8,711 nt of DNA from CAZVIK01 sp964627045. GTDB lineage: Bacteria; Acidobacteriota; Terriglobia; Bryobacterales; Bryobacteraceae. Made by a program: the position numbers and the translations under genes. Under the pieces are notes generated by a model. The model saw only the letters and a program-made list of their open reading frames with translations. It made no database searches and was not told where the DNA came from. The stretch is taken from assembly GCA_964627045.1 (NCBI GenBank), contig CAZVIK010000173.1:1-8711 (forward strand). Direction: 5' to 3'. Position 1 is the first letter of the stretch. Every line of letters begins with the position of its first letter. This document shows, in pieces, positions 1-5,962 of the stretch.

Positions 1-96
1 GCAGCCGCCGCAGCCGATGCACTTGGTATGGTCCCAGCGCGGCGCGCCCCGGAAAACATAGGCCCCGGGCCGGGCGGGAAGGGGTTTTAAAGGGTA
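1..96 (-). CDS. 4Fe-4S subunit resembling HycF/HyfH, N-terminal region only, runs off the left edge
   Basis: Read on the minus strand from 96 to 1, an open frame contains in order YPLKP, then YVFRGAP, then HTKCIGCGGC, which ends exactly at the window edge. The CxxCxxC run is the start of a 4Fe-4S cluster motif; the fourth cysteine would lie outside the window. The order YPLxP, then FRGxP about a dozen residues later, then KCIGCxxC matches what I recall of the N-terminus of HycF/HyfH, the ferredoxin-like subunits of formate hydrogenlyase, and more loosely NuoI. Such proteins carry electrons between cytoplasmic catalytic subunits and a membrane arm. The start codon should lie about 20 residues before YPL, but that region is replaced by the C-run at 97-105, so no start can be given. 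The motif order is seen; the family is recalled and tentative. Confidence 0.5.
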
Positions 97-485
97 CCCC
101 CCCCCGGGTTTGCGTTGGGGGGCCCCGCACGCGCCATGACATCGGTCAGCCCCTCGGCCAGCGCGAGCCTTCGGGAAATCGACTTGTAGCGCTCCAGGTT
201 CCGGAGGTTCTCCGGTGAACTGACGACGGCCATATACTGCCGGCGGCCTTCCGCCGTGGCCCCTATGTCCACCAGCCGCATGCGTCCGGACTGCGCCGCC
301 AGCGTCTTCCAGTAGCTTTCCAGTTGAACGTAGTTGGCGATCTGGTAGTCGTCGCCTATGTTGAAGCCGAACGCCTCTTTGGGGCTGGTTACCTTCGGTG
401 CGGTCTGGCCGGAGGCGGCCAGCGCGAACCAGACAACCAGAAAACACAGGCAGTGGCGGGATTTCCCTCGTGTAATCATGCTCAT
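87..485 (-). CDS. Truncated N-terminus of secreted M14 zinc-carboxypeptidase-like protein
   Basis: The frame encodes 132 residues. Residues 1-30 form a signal peptide: a basic start (TRGK), a hydrophobic core (CFLVVWFALAA) and a likely cut after AASGQ. Residues 38-119, from KEAFGFNIGDDYQIANY through AEGRRQYMAVVSSPENL to SRRLALAEGLTD, resemble the start of large secreted M14 peptidase-like proteins that I associate with Acidobacteriota. Those are several hundred residues long, and their zinc ligands lie after this point, so this piece cannot be catalytic. Recognisable sequence ends near residue 119 (about position 129); the rest is low-complexity seam. The ATG at 485 is preceded by GAGAAG at good spacing; a second ATG at 479 is possible. 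The gene is divergent from hfq. The protein is probably intact in the organism and broken here by assembly. Substrate unknown. Confidence 0.65.
   Translation of the reverse strand: MSMITRGKSRHCLCFLVVWFALAASGQTAPKVTSPKEAFGFNIGDDYQIANYVQLESYWKTLAAQSGRMRLVDIGATAEGRRQYMAVVSSPENLRNLERYKSISRRLALAEGLTDVMARAGPPNANPGGGTL
97..130. other. Low-complexity seam, probable assembly junction
   Basis: This stretch holds nine C in a row at 97-105, then short G and T runs. To its left the minus strand encodes a 4Fe-4S protein; to its right it encodes an M14-type secreted protein in another frame. In the M14 frame the reading continues through the seam as low-complexity residues (PPNANPGGGT) before a TAA at 87-89. 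Neither family should contain such a segment. A misjoin or poor-quality contig end is the simplest explanation; a real rearrangement is possible. Confidence 0.6.
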
Positions 486-631
486 GGACCGGTCTTCTCA
501 TTATGCATGCCGCTGCATCCGGGCGCGACCGGTCCGCGCCGGCGGCACGCTGGTTTCGGCGAAAAACGGAGGGGAGCGGTGCGAAATTGGTGCTACAATT
601 CAGAATTGACCCAGCAGCGTGAGGGACGCTT
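486..631. promoter_or_regulatory. Divergent intergenic region between the M14 gene and hfq
   Basis: These 146 bases separate two diverging genes and should hold both promoters. The hfq side has a good extended -10 (listed separately). On the M14 side the minus strand has CATAAT at 503-498, but a transcript from it would begin after the apparent GAGAAG ribosome site and has no recognisable -35, so I do not call it a promoter. No operator repeat or riboswitch was seen. Confidence 0.5.
591..599 (+). promoter_or_regulatory. Putative extended -10 promoter of hfq
   Basis: TGCTACAAT contains an extended TG and a TACAAT hexamer at 594-599 that matches the sigma-70 consensus at five of six positions. 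No clear -35 lies 16-18 bases upstream, where the sequence is G-rich, which is acceptable for an extended -10 promoter. The predicted start near 606 gives a leader of about 26 bases that keeps the GAGG ribosome site at 621-624. Confidence 0.45.
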
Positions 632-967
632 ATGCCGGACACCAAGGATCATCCGATGGAGAAGTTGGCGCAGAACATCCAGGAGGCGTTTCTAAACAGC
701 GCGCGAAAGGATAAGACATTTCTCACCATCTACTTGATGAGCGGCGTGAAACTATCTGGCCGCATCCGGAGTTTCGACAAGTACTCCGTGGTGTTGGAGA
801 GTAACAACCAGGAACAGCTCATCTTTAAGCACGCCATCTCGACCGTGGTGGTATCCCGTCCGGCTCATTCCATGGCGGCGGCGCACACGCCGGGCGCCGC
901 CCATCCGCCGGCCGCCCATGGCGCCCACGCCGCGCACGGTGCGGGGCACGACGAACCGGCCTCCTAA
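632..967 (+). CDS. hfq: RNA chaperone Hfq with His/Ala-rich tail
   Basis: Hfq is a hexameric Sm-like ring that pairs small RNAs with mRNAs and affects their stability and translation in the cytoplasm. The protein has 111 residues. The helix QNIQEAFLNSARKDK (14-28) leads to the Sm1 strand set with IYLMSGVKLSG (33-43) and SFDKYSVVLES (47-57), then Sm2 with FKHAISTVV (65-73). Q17 and the FKH triad (65-67) correspond to the uridine-binding Q8 and YKH of the E. coli proximal face; Tyr51 replaces Phe42. After SRP, residues 78-111 form a disordered Ala/Pro/Gly tail with seven histidines. The ATG at 632 has GAGG seven bases upstream; ATG 656, with AAGGAT before it, would give 103 residues and is a credible alternative. 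hflX follows after 12 bases, as in many bacteria, but the miaA often found upstream is absent. Identification is secure. Confidence 0.96.
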   Translation: MPDTKDHPMEKLAQNIQEAFLNSARKDKTFLTIYLMSGVKLSGRIRSFDKYSVVLESNNQEQLIFKHAISTVVVSRPAHSMAAAHTPGAAHPPAAHGAHAAHGAGHDEPAS

Positions 968-979
968 GCCGCTCGGATC

Positions 980-2293
980 TTGAACGACTCTCGAGAACGC
1001 GCGATTCTGGCCGGCCTGGAGATTAGGGGCCGCGGCGCACGGCAGGCCGAAGCGTCCCCGGCGGATCCCAGCTTCGAATCCGGCGAGTCTCTGGAAGAGT
1101 TGGCCGCCCTGGCCCGCTCGGCCGGAGCGGTAGTTCTTGATCGCATTGTTCAAACCCGTTCTGCGCCGCACGCCGCCACTCTGATCGGACAGGGAAAGGT
1201 TCAGGAACTGGCCGCGGCCGTCGAGTCCCTGGAAGCCGGCGTCGTGTTGTTCGATCACGAACTCACGCCGACCCAGCAGCGCAACCTCGAGCGCGCGTTG
1301 TCCTGCAAGGTCATCGACCGCACCCAGTTGATCCTCGACATCTTCGCCCGCCGCGCCCGTACCCGCGAGGGCCAGCTTCAAGTCGAACTCGCTCAGCTCA
1401 GCTACCTTTTGCCACGGCTCACCGGGCGCGGGCGCGAGATGTCGCGGCTGGGCGGTGGCATCGGAACCCGCGGGCCCGGGGAAACCAAGCTGGAGACCGA
1501 CCGGCGGCGCATCGCCCAGCGTACGCGAAAGCTGAAAGAGGACCTCGCGCAGGTACGCGGCCACCGCTCCGTGCAGCGGCGCAAACGCGGCGCGGTTCCT
1601 TTGGCCACCGCGGCCCTGGCCGGCTACACCAACGCCGGCAAGTCCACGCTCTTCAACCGCCTCACCGAGGCGGGCGTTCTCGCCGACGCGCGCTTGTTCG
1701 CCACGCTCGATCCCACCATTCGCGCCGTCGTCCTGCCCAGCAACCGTCGCGTGTTGCTGAGCGACACGGTGGGATTCATCCGCAACCTGCCGACGGCGCT
1801 GATCGAAGCCTTCCGCGCCACACTCGAGGAGGTCACCGAAGCGTCTCTGCTTTTGCACGTGGTCGACGCCTCCTCTCCGCACGCCGTGGCGCACGCGGCC
1901 CACGTCCAACAGGTGCTCGCGGAATTGCGGTGTGAGAAGACGCCGCAGCTTCTGGTGTTGAACAAGTGCGATCTTGCCCAAGCCCGCGCGGTGGACGTCG
2001 AGGCGCTCGATAAGAGGATCGCCGGCGCGCATCTTCGCACCGTGGCCGTGTCGGCGCTGGAGGGAGCCGGACTGGACGATCTCCGCCGCGCCATCGACGA
2101 ATTCATCGCGATTGACCCGGTGTCCCTCGGCGTTTTCCGCCTGCCGCCCGGCGGCGGCGCCGCTCTTCATCAACTCCACGAGCGCGCCCGGGTGATCTCC
2201 GTCCGGCACTTGGCCGGCGCGTGCATCGTCGAAGCCGAGGCCCCGGCGTCGTTGCATCGCGCCTTGGCGGCTTTCCGCCAGGGCGGCGAGTGA
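980..2293 (+). CDS. hflX: Ribosome-associated GTPase HflX
   Basis: HflX is a translational GTPase-family protein that binds the 50S subunit and splits stalled or heat-damaged ribosomes. The 437 residues cover the whole family. The N-terminal domain carries IGQGKVQEL (69-77), FDHELTPTQQRNLE (91-104) and VIDRTQLILDIFA (111-123); the linker carries RLGGGIGTRGPGETKLE (156-172), a strong HflX signature. The G domain has G1 GYTNAGKST (215-223), G2 ATLDPT (241-246), G3 DTVGF (262-266), G4 NKCD (328-331) and G5 SAL (358-360). A C-terminal domain of about 60 residues ends the protein. The start is TTG at 980, 12 bases after the hfq stop, with only a weak GGA at 975-977; RERAILAGL soon after it matches where HflX proteins usually begin, so no later start is needed. 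It is probably cotranscribed with hfq. Confidence 0.96.
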   Translation: MNDSRERAILAGLEIRGRGARQAEASPADPSFESGESLEELAALARSAGAVVLDRIVQTRSAPHAATLIGQGKVQELAAAVESLEAGVVLFDHELTPTQQRNLERALSCKVIDRTQLILDIFARRARTREGQLQVELAQLSYLLPRLTGRGREMSRLGGGIGTRGPGETKLETDRRRIAQRTRKLKEDLAQVRGHRSVQRRKRGAVPLATAALAGYTNAGKSTLFNRLTEAGVLADARLFATLDPTIRAVVLPSNRRVLLSDTVGFIRNLPTALIEAFRATLEEVTEASLLLHVVDASSPHAVAHAAHVQQVLAELRCEKTPQLLVLNKCDLAQARAVDVEALDKRIAGAHLRTVAVSALEGAGLDDLRRAIDEFIAIDPVSLGVFRLPPGGGAALHQLHERARVISVRHLAGACIVEAEAPASLHRALAAFRQGGE

Positions 2294-2304
2294 ACCCGGC
2301 CGCC

Positions 2305-2333
2305 TTGTTTGCGGGCTCCGGCCGTTCTATATT
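2305..2333 (+). promoter_or_regulatory. Putative sigma-70 promoter of pgsA
   Basis: TTGTTT at 2305-2310 and TATATT at 2328-2333 are separated by exactly 17 bases. The -10 matches consensus at five of six positions, the -35 at its key TTG. Transcription would start near 2340, leaving only about six bases before the ATG at 2346. pgsA may therefore be transcribed separately from hfq-hflX. Confidence 0.5.
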
Positions 2334-2345
2334 GAGTCTGACCGG

Positions 2346-3002
2346 ATGAACCTCCCGAACCTACTGACGATCCTGCGGATCTTTTTCGTACCGTTTCTTG
2401 TGGCCGTGGTGGTACAAGGCTCGCCTCGCCTCCAGATCGCATCGATCGTCATCCCCGGCGACCTGCTCGCGCTGGCTATCTTCCTGGCCGCCGCCGCCAC
2501 GGATCTGCTCGACGGCTACCTGGCCCGCCGCTGGAAGCAGACCACGACCGTCGGGACGCTGCTCGACCCCATCGCCGACAAGCTGTTGATCTCGGCTGCC
2601 CTCATCGCGCTGGTGCAGGTGGACCTGGTGCCCGCCTGGGTGGTGATCCTCATCGTGGGCCGCGAGTTCGCCATCTCCGGCTTGCGCAGCATCGCCGCCG
2701 CCGAGGGCTACACCATCCGCGCCAGCGAGCTTGGCAAGACCAAGATGGTCACGCAGGTCATCGCCGTCGGCCTGCTACTGCTCAGCCCGCGCTTCCCGGG
2801 TCTGCATTGGTGGGCCATGCTTTGGATGTACGGCATGCTGTTCTTCACTCTGGTCTCGGCCGCCGCCTACTTCCGGAAGTTTTGGCGAAAGATCGACGAC
2901 CAGGTGAAGCTCCGCCGCCGCCGCGAGATCCTGGAACTGGCGCGCCTTCAGAGGCGCAAGCTGCGAGCCGAGCGCGTCCGTACCGCCGGAACCGGCACGT
3001 AG
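2346..3002 (+). CDS. pgsA: CDP-diacylglycerol--glycerol-3-phosphate 3-phosphatidyltransferase (PgsA-like)
   Basis: PgsA is an inner-membrane enzyme that swaps CMP of CDP-diacylglycerol for glycerol-3-phosphate, giving phosphatidylglycerol-phosphate, the precursor of phosphatidylglycerol and cardiolipin. The start MNLPNLLTILRIFFVP is typical. The CDP-alcohol phosphotransferase motif is complete: D53, D56-G57, A60-R61, G70, D74 and D78, the aspartates binding the metal. GREFAISGLRSIAAAEG (105-121) is characteristic of PgsA rather than of other family members. About five to six hydrophobic segments are visible. After residue 178 comes an unusually basic tail (KLRRRRREILELARLQRRKLRAER region, 188-210) that probably lies in the cytoplasm against the membrane. 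ATG 2346 has no clear ribosome site, in line with a very short leader. A phosphatidylserine synthase is the main alternative, but the GREF motif argues against it. Confidence 0.93.
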   Translation: MNLPNLLTILRIFFVPFLVAVVVQGSPRLQIASIVIPGDLLALAIFLAAAATDLLDGYLARRWKQTTTVGTLLDPIADKLLISAALIALVQVDLVPAWVVILIVGREFAISGLRSIAAAEGYTIRASELGKTKMVTQVIAVGLLLLSPRFPGLHWWAMLWMYGMLFFTLVSAAAYFRKFWRKIDDQVKLRRRREILELARLQRRKLRAERVRTAGTGT

Positions 3003-3005
3003 CTC

Positions 3006-3026
3006 GCGCGCGAGGCGCGTCCTTTT
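3006..3026 (+). terminator. Possible Rho-independent terminator after pgsA
   Basis: Just after the pgsA stop, GCGCGC (3006-3011) can pair with GCGCGT (3015-3020), the last pair being G-U, around a GAG loop. CC and TTTT (3023-3026) follow. The stem is GC-only but short and the T-run has just four bases. The overlapping 12-base palindrome at 3003-3014 could form a competing fold. It fits the end of the hfq-hflX-pgsA block. Confidence 0.4.
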
Positions 3027-3094
3027 CCTAGTCCATCTCCCCCCATTGCAGGGTACGCGAAATTTGGCCACCGGTTAGTATTTTCAACCTGCGA

Positions 3095-3889
3095 GTGCAT
3101 GATAGGATTTTCATTCGACTCAGGTACACACACGAGCTTTCAAAAACCACAACCACCTCCACCGGCCCTGACTGCCAACAGCGGCGCACTACGAACCGAT
3201 GGCTTCGGTCTGTTTTGTTCTTTCTTTTACTGGCGTTTCCGGGCGTCGCCCCGGCGGCGCTGGTCGAAACGTATTTTGTCGAGGTGCTTTACCCTTCGGC
3301 CATTCAACGCACCGTCGACGACGGCGCCAACTGGTACTCGACCGAAGTGGGCCTGTTCCACTTTCAGCGCACCGGCGGCGACTACCAGGGCTTTAACGTC
3401 ATCGACTTCTACGGCTTCTGCATCGAGCCGCGCGAGTTCGTGTCACCCGGATCAAGCTATACCTACGAATGGAACATCCTGGAGAACGGCGCCACCAACA
3501 TCGGAGGGATGGGAGCCGCGCGTGCCGAACAACTGCGGGAACTCTACGCGCGTTACTTCCCCGTCTTCACGAGCGACGTCGATCCCACCACCGCCCAGGC
3601 CCTTCAGATCGCCACCTGGGAGATCGTGCGCGAAACCTCCAACGACCTCGACGTGTTGAACGGAACCACCCGTTTCCGGAACGCGGACTCGCCCTCGGCT
3701 CTCGTCCTGGCCCAGACCTTCCTTAGCAGCCTCACCGGAAGCGGAGTGGCCTTGGACAACGTGTTCGCCCTCACGGCCGTCGGCGCACAGGACATCGTCG
3801 TGCAGGAAACCCCGGAACCGGCGACGGCCCTCCTACTTGGGGCGGGACTTCTGCTGCTCGCTAGATTCCGCCGCCGGAACCGGCCCTAG
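3095..3889 (+). CDS. Secreted PEP-CTERM protein with possible thioester-type domain
   Basis: No specific function is recognised. The 264 residues have an export signal at 35-55 (RWLRS, then LFFLLLAFPGVA, cut near APA-A) and a classic PEP-CTERM tail at 239-264: TPEP, a hydrophobic helix (ATALLLGAGLLLLA) and RFRRRNR. Such tails are sorted and cleaved by exosortase in bacteria that make exopolysaccharide. The middle has FYGFCIEP around Cys109 and AQALQIATWEIV around Gln171, resembling Cys-Gln thioester domains. The start is uncertain: GTG 3095 lies 34 residues before the signal's basic part, in a Thr-rich, less GC-rich stretch with no good ribosome site, yet I find no other usual start in frame before the hydrophobic core. 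The next gene is a glycosyltransferase, which fits a surface-polysaccharide role. The PEP-CTERM call is firm; the domain is inference. Confidence 0.85.
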   Translation: MHDRIFIRLRYTHELSKTTTTSTGPDCQQRRTTNRWLRSVLFFLLLAFPGVAPAALVETYFVEVLYPSAIQRTVDDGANWYSTEVGLFHFQRTGGDYQGFNVIDFYGFCIEPREFVSPGSSYTYEWNILENGATNIGGMGAARAEQLRELYARYFPVFTSDVDPTTAQALQIATWEIVRETSNDLDVLNGTTRFRNADSPSALVLAQTFLSSLTGSGVALDNVFALTAVGAQDIVVQETPEPATALLLGAGLLLLARFRRRNRP

Positions 3890-3937
3890 TCCGCCGCCAC
3901 AACCTCCACGCCGTCTCGCCGTTCGCTTGCCGTGCCC

Positions 3938-3943
3938 TATAAT
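3938..3943 (+). promoter_or_regulatory. Putative -10 element before the glycosyltransferase gene
   Basis: A perfect TATAAT lies 10 bases before the GTG start at 3954. No -35-like hexamer is seen 16-19 bases upstream. If used, transcription would begin near 3950, leaving a leader of about four bases, and the ATG at 3942 would lie inside the promoter and could not be the start on that transcript. Confidence 0.35.
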
Positions 3944-3953
3944 GGACGGTTCA

Positions 3954-5003
3954 GTGAGCGCAGCCGCCAGCCCGGAGGTGTCGGTCGTCGTTGTAAATTG
4001 GAACCGGCTGGAGTTGCTCAGCCGCTGTCTGGAGTCGTTGCAGCGCCAGTTGTTCGAGGACTTCGAACTGATCGTCGTCGACAACGGCTCCACCGATGGA
4101 TCGGCGGAGTTCGTCGCCCGGTCGTATGTGGACTCCGGCCGGCTGCGCGCACGGCTCATTCGGAACTCGGAGAATCTCGGCTTCTGCGCCGCCAACAACC
4201 AGGGGTTCCAGGCGGCGCGCGGGCGCTTCATCGCTTTGCTGAACAACGACGCCGAGGCCGCGCCGGAATGGCTCGGTGCGTTGCGGGCCTGCTTTGACCA
4301 GCGGCCGGATATCGGCATGGCAGCCTCCAAGATCCTGGTCCATGAAGAGCCGGGCCGGATCGACAAGGCCGGCCACTTGATCTACCTTGACGGCCAGAAT
4401 CGCGGCCGGGGCTCCGGCGAGCCCGACCAGGGGCAGTATGATTGTGTGGAGGAGGTTCTCTGGCCCGATGGCTGCGCCGCCATGTACCGGAAGGAAATGC
4501 TCGACCGGATCGGCGGCTTCGACGAGGACTTCTTCGCTTACGGCGACGATGCCGAGTTGGGCCTTCGCGCCCGCATCGCCGGCTGGACTTGCTTGTATAC
4601 CCCGGATGCGGTGGTTCGCCACCACCGGGGATCGACCTTGGGAGTGATCTCGAGCCGCCGCGTCGAGTTGATCGAGCGGAACCGGGTACTGCTGGCGGCG
4701 AAGCTGTTTCCATGGAGCCTGTTATGGCTGAACGGCCCGTACTACCTCGCCAGAATCATCGCCGGCGCGATCGCGGCCGCCCGCGGCCGGGGCGAGATCG
4801 GCAAGTTTCCGTCCTGGCGGGACAGACTCCGGGCGGCGGCGGCCCTGCTGAGCGGGGACCTGCAAGCCCTGCGCCTGCTCCCCAGGATGCTCCGGAAGCG
4901 GCGCAAGATCGCCGGGATCCGCAAGCTCTCCCCGCGACAGGTGCGGGAACTCCTCCGGCGCCACCGGATCCCGCTCCGCAAACTCAGCGAGAACGCCGCG
5001 TAA
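3954..5003 (+). CDS. Family 2 glycosyltransferase (rhamnosyltransferase-like, COG1216 type)
   Basis: The enzyme should move a sugar from an activated donor onto a growing surface glycan at the cytoplasmic face. Numbering from GTG 3954 (349 residues), it shows the GT-A fold: VVVVNWN (11-17), IVVDNGSTDGS (40-50) for nucleotide binding, NLGFCAANNQGF (74-85), LLNNDAEA (95-102) in place of the DXD metal motif, and GGFDEDFFAYGDDAELGLR (187-205) with the likely catalytic acidic pair. The C-terminal part holds a hydrophobic stretch (LLWLNGPYYLARIIAGAIAA) and a very basic tail, suggesting membrane contact. GTG 3954 is chosen because GGACGG precedes it; the in-frame ATG 3942 (353 residues) has no ribosome site and overlaps the TATAAT. 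A methyltransferase gene follows at once, so this is probably part of a glycan-building set. Donor and acceptor cannot be read from sequence. Confidence 0.85.
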   Translation: MSAAASPEVSVVVVNWNRLELLSRCLESLQRQLFEDFELIVVDNGSTDGSAEFVARSYVDSGRLRARLIRNSENLGFCAANNQGFQAARGRFIALLNNDAEAAPEWLGALRACFDQRPDIGMAASKILVHEEPGRIDKAGHLIYLDGQNRGRGSGEPDQGQYDCVEEVLWPDGCAAMYRKEMLDRIGGFDEDFFAYGDDAELGLRARIAGWTCLYTPDAVVRHHRGSTLGVISSRRVELIERNRVLLAAKLFPWSLLWLNGPYYLARIIAGAIAAARGRGEIGKFPSWRDRLRAAAALLSGDLQALRLLPRMLRKRRKIAGIRKLSPRQVRELLRRHRIPLRKLSENAA

Positions 5004-5005
5004 CC

Positions 5006-5962
5006 GTCGATCCCGAGGCCGGCGAGTGCCCCGCCTGCGGATCTCCAGAGTTCATTCGGTTGCTGACCGGAACCGACCGCCTGTTCGGCACCACGGACCG
5101 CCCGTTCCGCATCGTCGAATGCCACCGCTGCCATCTCATCCGTCTCGCGCCTCAGCCCTCGCCGCTCGAACTCGGCGGCTACTATCCGCCCGCCTACTGG
5201 TACGAACCTAAGCTGGGTGCGGCGGACCGGCTCGAGGAGAGCTACCGGCGCATCGTGCTGCGCGACCACGTGCGCTTCGTCCGCCGGGCGCTGGCCGCCT
5301 CCGGCGGAGGGCCCGTCCTCGACGTGGGATGTGGCGGAGGCCTGTTCCTGCGCCTGATGAGCGAGGGCGGCGCACGTGTGGCGGGCCTCGATTTTTCGCT
5401 GCCGGCCGCCGATATGGCCTGGCGGCGCTACGGCGTCCCGGCGGTCTGCGCCACCCTCTCCCACGCGCCCTTCCCTCCGGAAAGCTGCGCCGTCGTCACC
5501 ATGTTCCATGTGCTCGAGCACCTCTACGAGCCCCAGAGCTACCTGGAATCCGCCCGGGAGGTGCTTCGCCCCAACGGCCGCCTGGTGGTGCAGATTCCCA
5601 ACGCTTCCTGCTGGCAGTTCCTTCTGCTCGGGGAGAACTGGCGCGGCCTGGAGATCCCCCGCCACCTGTTCCACTTCCGCTTGAGCGATCTCGAAGTGCT
5701 CCTGGACCGCTGCGGCTTCGAGCCCGTGCGCTCGAAGCACTTCACGTTGCGCGACAACCCCGCCATGCTCGCCACCAGTCTCGCCCCATCGCTCGATCCG
5801 ATGGCCCGAATGGTGCGCGGGGTAGCCGAAACCCCTCGCGTCAAGCTCATCAAGGACCTGCTCTACTTCGGCCTGGTCCTCGCCTCGACGCCGCTTACAA
5901 TGGTCGAATCCGCGTGCCGCGCCGGTGCGACCGTCATGGTGGAGGCGCGCAAGAAGAAGTGA
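5006..5962 (+). CDS. Class I SAM-dependent methyltransferase with N-terminal zinc ribbon; start codon unclear
   Basis: The start coordinate is approximate. Counting from the codon at 5006, residues 8-42 form a zinc ribbon (CPAC and CHRC), common at the front of methyltransferases in polysaccharide clusters. The Rossmann core has motif I VLDVGCGGG (104-112), GLDFS, MFHVLEHLYEP (166-176) and LRPNGRLVVQIPN. The C-terminus has a hydrophobic stretch near residues 285-298 and ends in RKKK. It probably methylates a sugar, perhaps on the glycan made by the preceding gene; the target is unknown. The frame is open far upstream, but the nearest in-frame ATG codons (4712, 4724) lie inside the glycosyltransferase and would add about 95 Arg/Pro-rich shadow residues. 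Between 4727 and the zinc ribbon I find no ATG, GTG or TTG in frame. A non-canonical start, a frameshift from the upstream gene or a sequence error could explain this. Confidence 0.8.
   Translation, partial: VDPEAGECPACGSPEFIRLLTGTDRLFGTTDRPFRIVECHRCHLIRLAPQPSPLELGGYYPPAYWYEPKLGAADRLEESYRRIVLRDHVRFVRRALAASGGGPVLDVGCGGGLFLRLMSEGGARVAGLDFSLPAADMAWRRYGVPAVCATLSHAPFPPESCAVVTMFHVLEHLYEPQSYLESAREVLRPNGRLVVQIPNASCWQFLLLGENWRGLEIPRHLFHFRLSDLEVLLDRCGFEPVRSKHFTLRDNPAMLATSLAPSLDPMARMVRGVAETPRVKLIKDLLYFGLVLASTPLTMVESACRAGATVMVEARKKK

Noticed and set aside
752..2257. 501-codon open frame on the minus strand opposite hfq and hflX
   Set aside because: It is the mirror of strongly conserved hfq and hflX coding sequence, lacks any recognisable motif and reflects the lack of stop codons in GC-rich DNA.
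2297..2324. Inverted repeat CGGCCG...CGGCCG between hflX and pgsA as a terminator
   Set aside because: Only a six-base stem with a 16-base loop and no T-run, and it overlaps the better supported pgsA promoter.
3003..3014. 12-base perfect palindrome CTCGCGCGCGAG as an operator
   Set aside because: Simple GC repeat in GC-rich DNA located after a stop codon; better explained as part of the terminator-like hairpin.
3099..3659. 186-codon open frame starting ATG 3099
   Set aside because: Its translation is Pro/Arg/Ser/Thr-rich shadow; the PEP-CTERM frame over the same bases has a signal peptide and sorting tail.
4442..5002. Upstream extension of the first methyltransferase frame
   Set aside because: Arg/Pro-rich translation lying in the glycosyltransferase gene, with no conserved motif; treated as shadow apart from the start-codon question.
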